A stretch of DNA of 64,000 bases from Capsaspora owczarzaki ATCC 30864 (GCF_000151315.2 NW_011887302.1:721081-785080); one strand, 5' to 3'; counted from the first letter of the stretch, positions 1 to 14,422 are shown. A program made the numbers and translations. Notes: generated from the letters alone by a model not told the origin.

Positions 1-605
1 GACAGAAACTCTTCCAAGGGCATGGAGGTCGAGAAGGGTTGATCCGTGTGAGCAGTAGTCGCGGCAGCAGTCGGGTAGCCAGCAGCGTGCGGGCTGCGGT
101 ACGTGTAATAATGCTGTCCCGTGCCATGCTGCTGCTGCACTGGCTTGGACCAAAACGATGATGATGACGACGACGACGAAGAGGCCGATGGCGAACTGCT
201 TGACGCGGGCGCTGGGATTTTGCGTTCTTGTTGCTCAGACGACGACGCACTCGGACGCTCTTTGTCGGGCGAAGCAGCGACACTGGCATGCATTGAGAAG
301 GCTCGCATGGAGCAGTCAGGCGTGAACGACCTCAGTCTGCTGGTGTGCGGGCCGACGAGGAGCAGTGATGGCGGTTGCATCGAGGCGAGGGCGGAGGCGG
401 CAGAGGGAAAGTTTGAGAAGAGCGCCGTGCTCAACGTGCCCGCGCTCCCACGACGCACTTTAGGCATCGGCGGGGCAGTCTCGCTGCACGAACCTCCGCA
501 CGCCAGAGTGCCAGATACAATAGCACGAGCAGCAGTAACCGCATTGGCGGCAGCGACCCGAGTTGACGTCGCTGACGGTGGTGACCATTGGCGGAGCGCA
601 AACAT
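1..605 (-). CDS. Partial gene, N-terminal part of a probable mitochondrial protein
   Basis: The minus strand is open from an ATG at 605 to the left edge (201 codons, no stop), so only the 5' part of the gene is here. The start MFALRQWSPPSATSTRV is rich in Ala, Ser and Arg with few acidic residues, as in a mitochondrial presequence; it resembles the start of the enoyl-CoA hydratase gene at 39589. After it come a long Ala/Ser-rich stretch, a serine homopolymer followed by FWSKPVQQQHG, and then more structured sequence (YYTYRSPHAAGYP) near the edge. The leader just upstream carries CAA/CAG repeats. The catalytic or defining domain must lie beyond the window and I do not recognise the family. The plus-strand ORF over the same bases is its antisense shadow. 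Confidence 0.6.
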   Translation of the reverse strand, partial: MFALRQWSPPSATSTRVAAANAVTAARAIVSGTLACGGSCSETAPPMPKVRRGSAGTLSTALFSNFPSAASALASMQPPSLLLVGPHTSRLRSFTPDCSMRAFSMHASVAASPDKERPSASSSEQQERKIPAPASSSSPSASSSSSSSSSFWSKPVQQQHGTGQHYYTYRSPHAAGYPTAAATTAHTDQPFSTSMPLEEFL

Positions 606-640
606 GTTGTTGTTGCTGTTGTTGTTGCTGTTGTAGGTTG
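606..640. repeat. CAA/CAG triplet repeat in the 5' leader of the minus-strand gene
   Basis: An imperfect (TTG)n/(CTG)n run, CAA/CAG on the minus strand, lies directly upstream of the ATG at 605. It is probably untranslated leader. The rest of the gap up to 871 shows no gene. Confidence 0.7.
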
Positions 641-871
641 TTGCTGTCGGTAAGCTACGCAGTTGGTTACGCAGTTGGTTGCCTTTGTTTAGCTACAACG
701 TGTCGGACGACAAAATGACTGAGAGGGGAATTGATATTCCCCAAAACAACAATGCACTCAGTCAAGTTGTCAGACACATTGTATCCATTTTCAAAACCAT
801 TGTTTATTGTTTTTTTTTCTTGGCAACGACGACAGCATGCAACTTTTTTTATAACTCTAACGGCAACAAGC

Positions 872-3800
872 TCATGCATTGTTCATGGCGTGGGGATTGT
901 GCATGCGCAAAAGTTGGGTGCGCATGGCTTCAATCTCATGCATAAGGCGAGCGTTTTCATGGCGAAGAGCCTTGACGTCGGAGCTGGCAGCCTTCGAGCT
1001 GTATGGTGTTCCATTCTCGGATTCACTGTCGTGACCTGAAGACATTTCAATCTCTGCCGCCTTGGCGTTTTGACTGCCTGACGGTGTCTTGCGGTGGCTT
1101 CCGCTGGGATTGTACGTGCTAGTGGCCACGCCATCACCCTTGCCGCGAGCGATGAGATAGAACTTTGGCACAAATGAAATCAGCATGGTGATTGGCACGG
1201 TGATGAGGACTTCGAGCGACTGCACGGCAAAGTAAAAGTCTGCGGGACCCGTTGTGGAGTTGAGGATGATTTGCAGAATGACGCCAACCATAATCCAGTT
1301 GTACACGGAAATTGCTGCACGCTTTGATCCGTTGAAGGCGGAAGGTGCCTTGCGAACGCGGTAGCACAGCATGCCGGTAATGAACATGGCAATCAGCTCT
1401 TGGATGTACATTGCGTTGTCCCACCATGTCACCTCACAAACCTCGTAGCTTTCATTGTTGTGCACCATCGTGGTGACCTGGGGAGGATGGGAGACGGACC
1501 AAGCCACAAGCATGACGCAGCCGTAGGCGACGATGAGCACAAAGCGGAACAGCAGGACGCGGTCTGTCAAGTGGCCCGCGTTGGTGCTGGACTTGGTGTT
1601 GAACACGCTTGCAATTCGGTATGTCTTGAGGAACAAGGCACCGTAGATCAGGACAAAGCCCAGGTGGCGGGCCCAAATCCGTGCCATGCAAATGCTTTCC
1701 GAGAGCTCCTCCTGGTAGTTCAAGATAATCCAAAACATTGACCAGACGGCGCCAAGCAGCATGAGCAGAAGGAACGTGGGGCTGCCCGAGAGAATGACGC
1801 GAACGCGGCGATAGTGGAAGACACCGATGGCAGCAAGGATGAAGATGAACACTTCAAAGCAGGCAATCGCAACAAAGGCGATGCGAAGAGCCGAAGACAC
1901 TGACGTCGGGGAAACAAGGCGCGAAGGGTCGGGCAGGTTGGGCTCCATTGCTGCAAAGTTGGCCAGCACCCACTCGCAGGTGGCCTCTTCCAGCGACTGG
2001 CCTCCAAAGTAGACTTGGCCCAAAATGTTGGATTGGTCGTTGCCCGAGTAGCTAAACTGGGCGGCAAAGTCGTACACGACCGGGTTCTTTCCGGCAAGGC
2101 CGGATGAGATGAGCTTGATGACGGACTGGTCGGGGTATCCGCAGCGGTTGGCGCTGCTCGCTGTTTAGTTGGATGGCAGTGAGAACGAGCAAGTGAGTGC
2201 AAAAGCATTCAACCAGATTGTTGACCGGAACGACGAGAGCGAAAAAGCAGCTTACAAATGTTGCAGGTCGAGTCGTACTCGGGCAATTGCATGCGGTGGA
2301 ATCGGGCTGGGGAGTTGTCTGCAAAGACATAGTGCGGCTTGGCAGCATACGTGATGAATGGCTGGCGGAGAAAGTACGCGGGTCCGATAACTCCAACCAT
2401 CGCATCCATCGTCTGGGACACGGTGAGATTCGGGGAAACTGGGCAGGTGACGTTGAGATTCAAGCCCAAGTTTTCCACCAGCAGGCGATCCATCGGCTGC
2501 CAAGAGTCCGGCACCGTCCACATTGTCCCAGGGGTACTCTCCTCGTCCAATTGGGCATGGACGCGCATGTAGGTCGTAAATGCTTGAACAGCAGCTGCGC
2601 AATCCTCGGCAAGAGCGGACGCGTTGACGGCAACATTGCAAGCAGGCCCGGCCAGAATGCTGTCAATGTCGTTCACAACAGAGCGAATGGTAGAGTTGTC
2701 GAGCTGAAGGCCCGGCGGGATGGAACTCAAGCGGAAGATGGCTTGGATGCGTTCGTCGCTGTTTGCAATGAGAAGTACAGGTTGTTCGTGAGCGGCAGAG
2801 TGGAGACAGAAGCATTTGGTTGGCCTGTACGCCTTACTAGATTGCAGTGTAGCTGTCCAATAGAGGGCTGACTTCGTAGAGATATTCGGGAATAAACCAG
2901 CCAGTTTCGGCAATCACACCAGAGGGACCAGCTGTGAAAACGAGGTTGGTGGAGGAGGTGGTGAGCATTTTTGTTGTTTTTGGGCAATCCACTGCACGAA
3001 AACCTTCGCAATTGATTGGCAACGTACCATTCACGACAGAGCGGAGCGTATTGACGTAAAGCTCCATCAGCGACTGGACTTCAGCGTCGGCAGGGTAGGC
3101 CTCCAGGAGGAAGTCGTTCGTGTTTGTACCCAACGATGCAAACGCGGTTGCGTACGTTTCGTGGACGATCGTGTTTGTGGGCAGACCAAGCTTCTCCTCA
3201 ATGAGGATTTTGGCAATCATCGCGCTGGTGCGGGACGAGTCGACGTTCAGGGCGGAAATAGTGATTGGTTCCAGGTCTGTTCGGAGTGGGCCTACGTGTG
3301 TGGGATGAAAAATGATATCATTGAGCGGTGTTTCAACAGGTGAGCTAAAGCCGCAGCAGCATCATCATCATCAACCAGAGTGACACCGTAACACTGGGAG
3401 AAATCGGGAAGAGAGCAGCAGAAGCACCGGATGATGTCCGAGATCATCATCGATCGCCAAACCGGCTTTTGCAGCTTCTGAACGGCTGTTTTTCCCCCTC
3501 CACACGCTATTCCAAGAAAAGAAAGAAAGAAAAAAAAGACCTGCTTTCCTTTTGGACCCAATTTTTCTGATAGCGGCGCACCCAACCAGAAACCTTCCGA
3601 TGGCTATTAGGCGTGAAAACGAGAAAAAACCAAAACAACAAAATATGACAACCATGTGCGATCGAAAGCCGCCAGCTGCCAAGAAGGCGTTCAACATGGA
3701 AACCTTTCTCAAGCATGATGCGCATGTACGCGTTGAGCGAAGCAGCAGAAAGTGTTGTGATGCGGGGGATGGAGAAAACGACAATAATAACAAAACGATC

Positions 3801-3959
3801 TAGGGCTTGGCCTTAGGGCATTTTTTGAAAAATTACATCTACCGCTAGCAAAAAAACCATGTGAGTCATCTTACGTCGTTCAGCGGCAGGGAAACAGGCG
3901 GCAGTGGCAAGGCCTGCCAAAGCGAGCAGAATGATGGTGGAGACCACACGACGCGTCAT
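872..3959 (-). CDS. Class C (GABA-B-like) 7TM receptor with OpuAC-type substrate-binding ectodomain
   Basis: Four exons (3959-3875, 3291-2838, 2758-2256, 2160-872) join in frame into 776 residues. Exon 1 encodes a signal peptide (MTRRVVSTIILLALAGLATA). Residues about 30-425 match the OpuAC glycine-betaine/quaternary-amine binding protein fold from end to end: a start like EPITISALNVDSSRTSAMIA, then GWFIPEYL, QPFITYAAKPHYVF, and the closing SLEEATCEWVLANF helix. Seven hydrophobic helices follow (about 440-680). They carry the TM3 and loop-2 cysteines (SICMARIW, YEVCEVTWW) and the class C TM7 motif FVPKFY. The tail ends in a short heptad coiled coil (about 740-768), as in GABA-B receptors. The protein should sit in the plasma membrane with the binding domain outside. 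Ligand unknown; an osmolyte or amine is a guess. The usual Trp of the OpuAC PHW region is Tyr here. Confidence 0.88.
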
Positions 3960-5761
3960 GGTGGTTAGTGGGAGGAAGTCTCGTGAGAGAGATGGGGGAG
4001 GGGAAAAAAAAAGTGGGCGAGAATGGAGGGATTGATAAAAGTTATCGAGGGGCAGAAAGAGAGAGAGAGAGGGAGAGAGAGAGATAGTGAGAGAGACAGA
4101 AAGAGATAGAGGTAGAGAGGTAGAGAAGTAGAGAGGTCGAGAAGATGGATAGATGTAGAGAGCTGAGTGGAACAAAAAAGAAAAGAAAAAGAAAGAAGAG
4201 TGAGCGGGAATGGGAAAAAAAGGAGACCTTTTGAACTCTGGAATGGTTTTTCCTTCCGTGTTTTGCTGACTCGTTAATGCACTCGCACTAAATGTGTCCG
4301 GTGCTCGACGTGTTGTACCTTGTGAGGTTGTCAAGCTGGGCTTTGAAGTTGAAGTGGCTGGTTGCGCTTTCCCCAACATGATCGGGCTTTTTGTACTTTT
4401 ATTGTATTTCTTTTATTGGCTGTTTTTTTTTTTTTGCTTTAGTCATACAGTTTGACTCAAGCATCTCGATTGTTCGATGCGCCGCGAAGTGCCGAGTGCA
4501 CCGCGCTCCGTCCACCAGTCGCCAACAAAAAGCGATAGGAAGGCTTTGTCAATCTGCGGTCATGCGGCTTGGGGATGGAACACGGGATCTCTGGCCGCAA
4601 GTGAGCGGGGGTGGAACACGCGATCTACTGCCACAATTCGATGTGGAGCGCGTCATGCACACCCTTCACACGGCCAACCCGCTAAAGTGGCTGGCCTCTG
4701 GATTCTCGAGCGAAAACACAGGGAATCTCGAATACGCTGTCAAATGGAACGGTAGCATTAGCGTTGGTGCAGCGGTGGCTGAAAGAAGATGGCGGCTGGA
4801 CATGTGTGTTTGTTAACCAAGCCCGAGAGGGCGCGCCACCGTAGATCGAGGATTGCGTGATACAAGAGACAGTGACACGCAACTGTCATGCATGCAACGA
4901 ATATAGGGCGACTGACGGCGACAGATGTCGGTGCCAACTGTGGATGGTGTGAGTGGGCACTTCGATCATGCGGGCTGCTGCTGCGTGAGGGAACGCTTGA
5001 TAACGTTCCAAACTGGCAAGCAATTCTTGAGCAAAGTGGCTTGTGACAGCAGGGCGTGCGTGGGGGGGGGGATTCAGGAGCGGGGCTTTTTTCTGCTGAC
5101 ACTTAGTGCTCGTTTTTTTGACGAGCCCTACAGCAATCAGCCATTGCGTTCAGACTTGTAGCATCACTGCCGAATGCGCAAACTCCTTTCTTTAGATCGA
5201 TTGTGATTCCACGAAGCAATCCAAGGCGAGAGAGCGGCAATGAGCAAGCGCTCCCTCACTGCAATTACCGGCACAGGTTCCAACGGGGGCAAAACTTGCC
5301 TTAAGAGTTCGAGTGACTCAATGAAAATCAATCGGTTTCCAAAAAACACAATAGCCACACCAAGCCCGGAGACACAAGGCAGAGCGATGCCGTTCAGCAC
5401 TCAACACCGAGGACAGGCCTCGAGGACGGTTTCACCATGAGGATTGTAAACTGCAACCGGCCACTCCTTGGTCAACAGACCGAGCTTGCGCCTGCGCCTG
5501 GTCTTGCCATCGAAAACACGATTCGCCAAGCAGGTTGGATTGGTATGGCAATTGGGAGGTCGATGTGAATTTGCTTGGCGGCTTGATGACTGGAGGCCAA
5601 GCCAAGCCGAGCAACCGTCACCATCACACCTATCAGCCTATCAATGCCGATAAAGCTCGCCACTGTAGTAATGATGCAAACAACACAATTACCAATCGCC
5701 AAACCTACCTGGCAGTGTTCAGTTTTTGAATTTTTGCCGTTTCACGCGCCATTTTGACAAT
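3960..5761. other. Divergent intergenic region between GPCR and katanin genes
   Basis: About 1.8 kb separates the two divergent start codons. The part next to the GPCR (about 4005-4210) is almost pure purine on the plus strand (GA-rich), which makes a CT-rich 5' leader on the GPCR strand. Short ORFs on both strands have no recognisable content. A short imperfect duplication around TGGAACACG lies at about 4571-4640. No RNA gene was seen. Confidence 0.6.
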
Positions 5762-8492
<2,731 letters not shown>

Positions 8493-9078
8493 ACTCGTTG
8501 CACAAATCAGCAGTTGTCTTGTGGAAATAGTTTTTGGCGTTGTTTGGTTTCGTTCCCCACAGCACGGCATGCAGCTTTAGCAATGTAGTTTTGTGAGAAC
8601 TTGGCAAGATTCTGGTGAGACTTTTGTTCTGCTTTGCCAATCCGAGCAAAAAAAAAACTCCAACGTTTGCCAGCCATTTTTCACGGTTTCCGTAAACATA
8701 CGACACGGCTAAATCAATTCTAGCATGTTTCAGTGATTCAGGGCAAGGGCCAACGGTTCTTGAGTTTCAAATAACAATCCAACGCCATCGCTTTGGCTTA
8801 TTGACTACTCATTGACTATTGACCATGAACATGAATGCCGAGCACGGATCTGGAAAGCATCGACGCGAATATAAATGGGTCGTCCTGCGATTGAAGTGCG
8901 TGTGTATGTGGTTTTTTTTCGAGACGGAGCAGGCTACAGACGCTACAGATACTACAGACGTGTTGATTCAAAGCTCTTCCAATGCCGTCGTCTCGAAATA
9001 GGACTTTTAGACAGCAAGTGGTGTGTCAAGTCAAACACCTCGATCGCACTGCCACTCGAGGACTTAGAATGGCATAGA
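8493..9078. other. Convergent intergenic region
   Basis: About 590 bp between two gene 3' ends. It contains short A and T runs and an imperfect CTACAGA(CG/TA) repeat near 8933-8960. I see no gene. Confidence 0.6.
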
Positions 9079-10570
9079 TCAAACCTCGAAACGTGGATCC
9101 GTCATCATTTGATTGAGGACTGCGAGCGCAGCTCTGCGAGTGCAAGGGCTCACTGGAATCAGCCGCCTTGGGTCATCCGGATCGCGCTTGACCATGTTGG
9201 TCTCCAGCCATACATCATCAAGTGTCTCAAGAGTCTGACCGTGCACAAATATTGCGGTAAGGTCTTCAACAAGACGGCGCTTGCTGGTAGCTCGCTTTCG
9301 GACTCTATCGAGTCGGCAGCCATAGTAGCTCCAGTACATGTCCTGCAAATCGGAGTTGAAATTATTCTTGAAGTGCGAAGATGCATACCACTGCAAAATG
9401 TGCACAACGCCACCGAGGTCGAGGAACTGCCTCTGCATTTCTTCGCGAGTGACTGCCAAGGATGGGCTGCGGTAGTACCAAATGGCGCGTAGCGTCTCAG
9501 CCTCTTCGGGAGTGAGCGGCTGAACTGTCACTTTTGCATCCCCAGCTTGCGCATCGCACCAGACTTCGACCGAACCGTTGCTGAGCGAGGAGCCGATTGC
9601 AGTCACGAAGAGCGAGCAACCGAAGCTGGCGTCGAGCCTGGAAAAGTCTTGAGCAGGATGGTCTGCCTCGAGCTTGTCCCGGTCTCCAACGGGAAGTGCA
9701 TTCGCTTCAATGATCGCATTCCACTGGTCGATGAGGACGAGTACACGAAAACGGTGACTCTGGGACTCGAGGCTTTTCAATGCAGCCTTGATGCGGCCCC
9801 ACTGGTCGAGAGAAGCCTCAGAATCTCTAGACGAGGTCTTGCGTCGCACAAACGCATCCTTGAGTACCTCAAACGCGGGCTCGTCAAACATTCGAGACTG
9901 CAGGAAGCGGCGGTTGTTCACTTGCATTTCGTAAATCAGTCCGAAGGCCGCCAATTCGGCAGTATCGTCCACGAACGAATATGTAGCGGGCTGGTAGATG
10001 AGAAAGATGACGCCATCGAATGAGGCGCGAGCAGGCCCAGGAGCTGAAGCAACAAGGGGAGAAGTCGAAGTAGAAGCAGGAGCAGGAGCAGAAGCCGGTG
10101 CAAACAAGGCCTTGTTGTGGCGCATGGCCAGTACGGCCAGCATCAGCATGATACTGCTTTTGCCGGCACCACCGACACCTGCCAGATAGCGAGGCTTGGG
10201 TGATTTGTTCGAACCAAGCAAGTCCAGAAAGATTTCTTCAGGCAGTTTGCGATCCACCAAGTCGATTGTTCTGCCGTGTTCACGCCGCAACCCTTTGAAC
10301 GGGTCCGGAAAATTGTAGAGGCCGTCCAAATCATCTTGGGAAATAGTGAATGTGGTTCCTGGGTCTGGTCGAGCCACGAAAGGCTGTTGCTGTCGTTGCT
10401 TGGTGGCATCGTCCGTGTCGAGGCCGCAAAAGAGCAAATGGTCGTCCTGGTTCACGAAAACGCGCCCGTCAGTTCAAACGAAAGCACGCCAGCCAAGACC
10501 ACAGCGCTTGAGTTCTTACACTGAAGGCTTCCCGTTGCATTTCAGTTTGAGGTACGGCCGCGGTGGACAT
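9079..10570 (-). CDS. P-loop NTPase, resembling RHS/Crinkler-type NTPases
   Basis: Two exons (10570-10520, 10446-9079) give 472 residues. The short first exon starts at MSTAAVPQTE and joins in phase 0 to the long second exon. The ORF in exon 2 has no ATG of its own near its 5' end and is closed upstream by a TGA, which supports the intron. Visible motifs are Walker A GVGGAGKSS (about 107), a DGVIFLIYQP strand, and a Walker B-like VLVLIDQWNAI strand (about 250) with Gln-Trp-Asn after the Asp. That DQ(W/H)N signature and the layout recall the NTPase module of trypanosome RHS and oomycete/fungal Crinkler proteins. This is a family-level impression without a search, and a different STAND/AAA-type NTPase is possible. 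No signal peptide or membrane helix is evident. The function is unknown. Confidence 0.72.
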
Positions 10571-10713
10571 TACTGTTTTTGAAAAGTAGGCGGCAAAAGG
10601 CGCCAAAAGTGACTGAGAGTTTCCTTTTGAGCCCCACGAAGAGGATGCTCATTTAATTCATGTTCCTGTAGAACGTACAGGTTGCATCCTGGCTTGTCCA
10701 GGATTTCGGTTCA

Positions 10714-10745
<32 letters not shown>

Positions 10746-11391
10746 AGGTTGAGGTTGACTTTGACCTTGGCAAACGCCCGACAAAATCCTCGAGATCTGC
10801 AAATACAGATGTGAAATACTAGAACAAGCGTATTCCATTCATTCCCATATCGAACCAGCGCGCATGCTCAGTCTTTTACAACGGTATTCCACTGTCAACT
10901 CTTCAATCCTCCGCTCTCGCATCCTCCTTGACCAACCCACCCAGAGCAAGAGCGCTCCATCGTCATCCCTCTTGATTCCCATCGATCGGTCGCGCCTGTG
11001 AGTCGTTGGCTGGTTCCAACCGACTGCGCCCCATAAATAGCAAGAGAATAACAATCATAACAAACCCAAACCTGCTTTTGCGGGAATGCGTTTGGCTGCT
11101 GTGCATGCGCGAGAGAGCCGGAACAGCCAAGCATTCCGAGACACGAGTCGCTTATGGGTAGCTGGGAGCGGCTGGAGCGGACAGAGCGCGAGTGAGGAGT
11201 GAGGGGTGAGGGTGAGGGTGTGAAGGTGACGGGTGCGGGTGTGAGAAGCAACATCAGAACCTAACAAAAATCCTTCACCCGACTCTGCGGCAGTCTATCG
11301 AAAACGTTTGTTGCCACATCGTTGGTCGAGGAGAAGCTCACAGTTATTGCAATCTGCAACTCGAATGATTTTGTTGTGATCAAACAGGCGG
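10571..11391. other. Divergent intergenic region between NTPase and RTK genes
   Basis: About 820 bp between two start codons. It holds a GTCGTT hexamer repeat (about 10711-10747) running into GAGGTT units, and a G-rich GAGGGTGAGGGTG block (about 11190-11245) that could fold into G-quadruplexes. No gene was recognised. Confidence 0.6.
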
Positions 11392-14300
11392 ATGCGCATC
11401 TTGAATCTGCCGCTGCTCGCGGCGGTCGTTGCGCTGGCAATGCAGCTGCCAGACTTGGCAAGCACGCAGTCCAACGATTGCCACACGGCTCCACTGCTCA
11501 ATATCAGTGCTGCTGCTACGTTTTACACGACGCCATCCGTCACCTACCCGTGCGTGGATGACGATCGTCAAAGCTGCATGGTTTGGAGAATCAGGAGCGC
11601 CACTTCGCTGCACTTCATTGTCACATCGTGTGGATTCCTGGCTGATTCGTCGTTTGCGATTCGAACCGATTGCAACAATGGACGCTTTGGGGACTCGACA
11701 CCGCTCGTGTTCAATGACAATCTCGGGGCTACCTGCGCACATTCATACACTGCAAGCGAAGCCGAAGCCGACATTATTGCCGACACGGACTACTACCTGA
11801 GTCTTGGTGGAGTTTCGCTGCCAGCAACGGGAGGCTTTGGAAGGCCCTATAACTGTGAAGCCGGATCGACAGACCACGACGGGTCGGACCTTGTTACTCA
11901 CTATTCCACGCCTTGCGTGCCTTGCTCGCCTGGTCAGTACGTTCCCGCTGCGTCGATTGGAGGTTGCTCAGGTTTCGTTTGCAGCATCGGCACAGTCGAT
12001 CACGATAGCGACCCATCAACGCCCTGCCTCGTTGCCGGTCCTGGCAACGACACGACCACTGCTGGGTTGTTTGGTCCCATGGCCAACTTTAAAGTCGTTG
12101 CTGGTTCATACGACCACGACAGCAACCCATCGACGGCCTCAATCGCCTGTCCCGCCGGCAACTATGCACCCGCGGGCAGCACGACCTGCACCCCTTGCGC
12201 TGCTGGCACCTGGGATCACGATGGCACATCGGCAACCGCGTGCACGAATTGCACCGAATGCGCTCTCGGCTCCACCTACGCATCTGGTGCCTGCACTGCC
12301 ACCACCGATAGAGTGTGTTCTCCGTGCATCACATGCACTCACGGGCACTACCCAAACGCCGAATGCACTTTGACATCCACCGCCACAACGTGTGTGCCAT
12401 GCACTTCCATCACCAATTGCACAATCACCGGCCTGACCTGCTCGTCCAGCTCGAACCACCAATGCAGCCAGTGTCAGAGCGGAAGTTACGTGACTGCACA
12501 GGGAACGTGCGAGTTGTGTTCCGCCTGTGGCTCGGGCACCTACGAGACAAGGGCGTGTGACGGCATAGCCAATCGCCTTTGCACCACTCCCGCTGACGCG
12601 TCTCCCGTGGCGGCAATCGCTGTTGCTGTGGGTTCCGTTCTGGGCGTCGGTTTGATTGCGCTCGCCATCTTTCTGGTACGACAACGTCGTCGTCGATTGC
12701 AACAATGTTCCGTTGCGCGATCGAGGGACTTTACCGGGCCCATTCAGCACGAGACGATCGTCATGAGCATTTCTCCTCTTGCCAAGTCGAACTTGCACTC
12801 AACCAAGGAAAGCAATGCACAGCATGAGCTTGTACAATCAACTCAGAACACAGAAGACGCTTCGTACGACCTCTTGCAGCAAGTCCCAGAGCATGAGAGC
12901 ACAGAAAGCGAGAGTCACTATGCGGCTCCAGTGACACGTCCGGAGCGTCAGAACGCGGAAGGCGCTTTGCGGTACGAAATGCCAGAAAAGTCTCCAAATC
13001 ACGAAGACCTGCAAGGACCTGCGCAGTATGCCGTCCCCGAGACAAACCCTGATCGTCCAAGCTCAGCAAACACTTCAAGATATGAAATGCCCGAGCGCAC
13101 AAGTCCAGAAGGCGTTTCGCGGTACGAAATGCCCGAGCGCCAGGGCACAGAAGGTGCTTCTCGGTACGAGATGCCAGAAAAGACCCCCACCGGCGGCCAA
13201 CACAAGGAAGCCCATGTCCATTACGAAGAGATGCAGAACGCGCATGTGCGTGAGAACAAAGCCGACATTCCAAGTTATGAAGTGCCAGAAAAGCCCACGT
13301 CGGAACCTCTGTACCACGCCGTCTCGTCGACCTCCCCAGACGACATCTACGACAATGAAATCGTCTACATGACAGGCAGCAACTCTCATCGCATTCGTGA
13401 AGGTCTGGCGATTGTCAAGCATTTGGCTAGCGGCAACTTTGGTGATGTGTCGTTGGGCGAAGTGCCGTTCGCCGTTCTGCCGCCCCGCGCCCAAGGCCTG
13501 CTTGGATCTACATCCTCTGAAAAGGTGCAAGTTGCAGTCAAGTCTCTCAAGTCCAACGCAGACGAGAAATCCCGCAAGGACTTTGAAAGCGAGGCGAGAC
13601 TCATGGCGCCGTTTGTGCATCCGAATGTTGTGCACCTGCTGGCGGCTCTCGTCGAGTCGGAGCCTCATCTCGTATTGATTGAGTTTGTGCGATACGGAGA
13701 TTTGCGATCATTGCTGGAAACATCGAAAAACAAGTCGCTCTGGTGGACACAAAACGAGCAGGTTCATGCCGTGCGTCAGATTGCACTGGGCATGGAATAT
13801 CTTGGCACGCTCCACTTTGTGCACCGTGATCTTGCCGCACGCAACTGCCTTGTGGGGCAAAACATGGTCGTGAAGATTGCCGACTTTGGTCTTTCTCGCG
13901 AGCTGGCGGATGAGAGCGATTACTATCGCATGCAAACGCGTGGCAAGGTTCCTGCAAAGGTGAGTCGAGGGTGTGCTGGCAGTAAATGTTTGGACGAGGT
14001 GATGCTGATTGCAGTTGCTCCTCCTAGTGGATGGCACCGGAAGCACTCGCTCGCCGGAAGTTTTCTTCAATGTCTGATGTCTGGTCGTTCGGTGTGACTG
14101 CCTGTAAGTTCATGGATGTGTGGTGGCGTGCAATAGGTGAAGTGTTATCATCTCATTTCCGGCGCCTTTGTACTTTGTAGGGGAATGCTGCAGTTACGGC
14201 GACAAGCCATACGGCACGATCGACGCGCGCGATATTTGGGCTCATGTCGAAGCCGGTGGTCGACTGCCCATGCCCGAAAGTTGCTCGCTTGATTTCTACA

Positions 14301-14422
14301 ACTTGATGCTGAGTTGCTGGCACATGTCTCCCGAGCAGCGCCCAAGCTTTTCTCAGCTCGTCGCAACGTTGACAGCGCTTCAGGATGACACGACCATTCG
14401 CGACATTGGCGCCATGGTGTGA
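11392..14422 (+). CDS. Receptor tyrosine kinase with cysteine-rich ectodomain and cytoplasmic YxxP array
   Basis: Three exons (11392-13959, 14028-14103, 14181-14422) give 961 residues. A signal peptide (MRILNLPLLAAVVALAM) leads into a Cys-rich ectodomain with repeated SxDHD and CxxC elements like TNFR/ephrin-receptor GCC2-type modules. A single membrane helix lies at about 405-427, followed by a basic stop (RQRRRR). The juxtamembrane region (about 430-660) carries seven YxxP motifs: YAAP, YEMP, YAVP, YEMP, YEMP, YEMP and YEVP at about Tyr 510, 528, 546, 564, 578, 592 and 629. The kinase domain has GNFGDVSLG, the VK Lys of VAVKSLK, HRDLAARNC (about 811), DFGLSREL, activation-loop tandem Tyr (SDYYRM) and KWMAPEAL across intron 1. 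All catalytic residues are present, so it should be active at the plasma membrane. The ectodomain matches no animal RTK family; lineage-specific RTKs like this are known from filastereans and choanoflagellates. Confidence 0.93.

Noticed and set aside
121-636. Plus-strand ORF of 171 codons with poly-Asp and poly-Leu
   Set aside because: It is the antisense of a better minus-strand frame that stays open from 605 to the window edge and has a presequence-like start; the poly-Leu is a triplet repeat.
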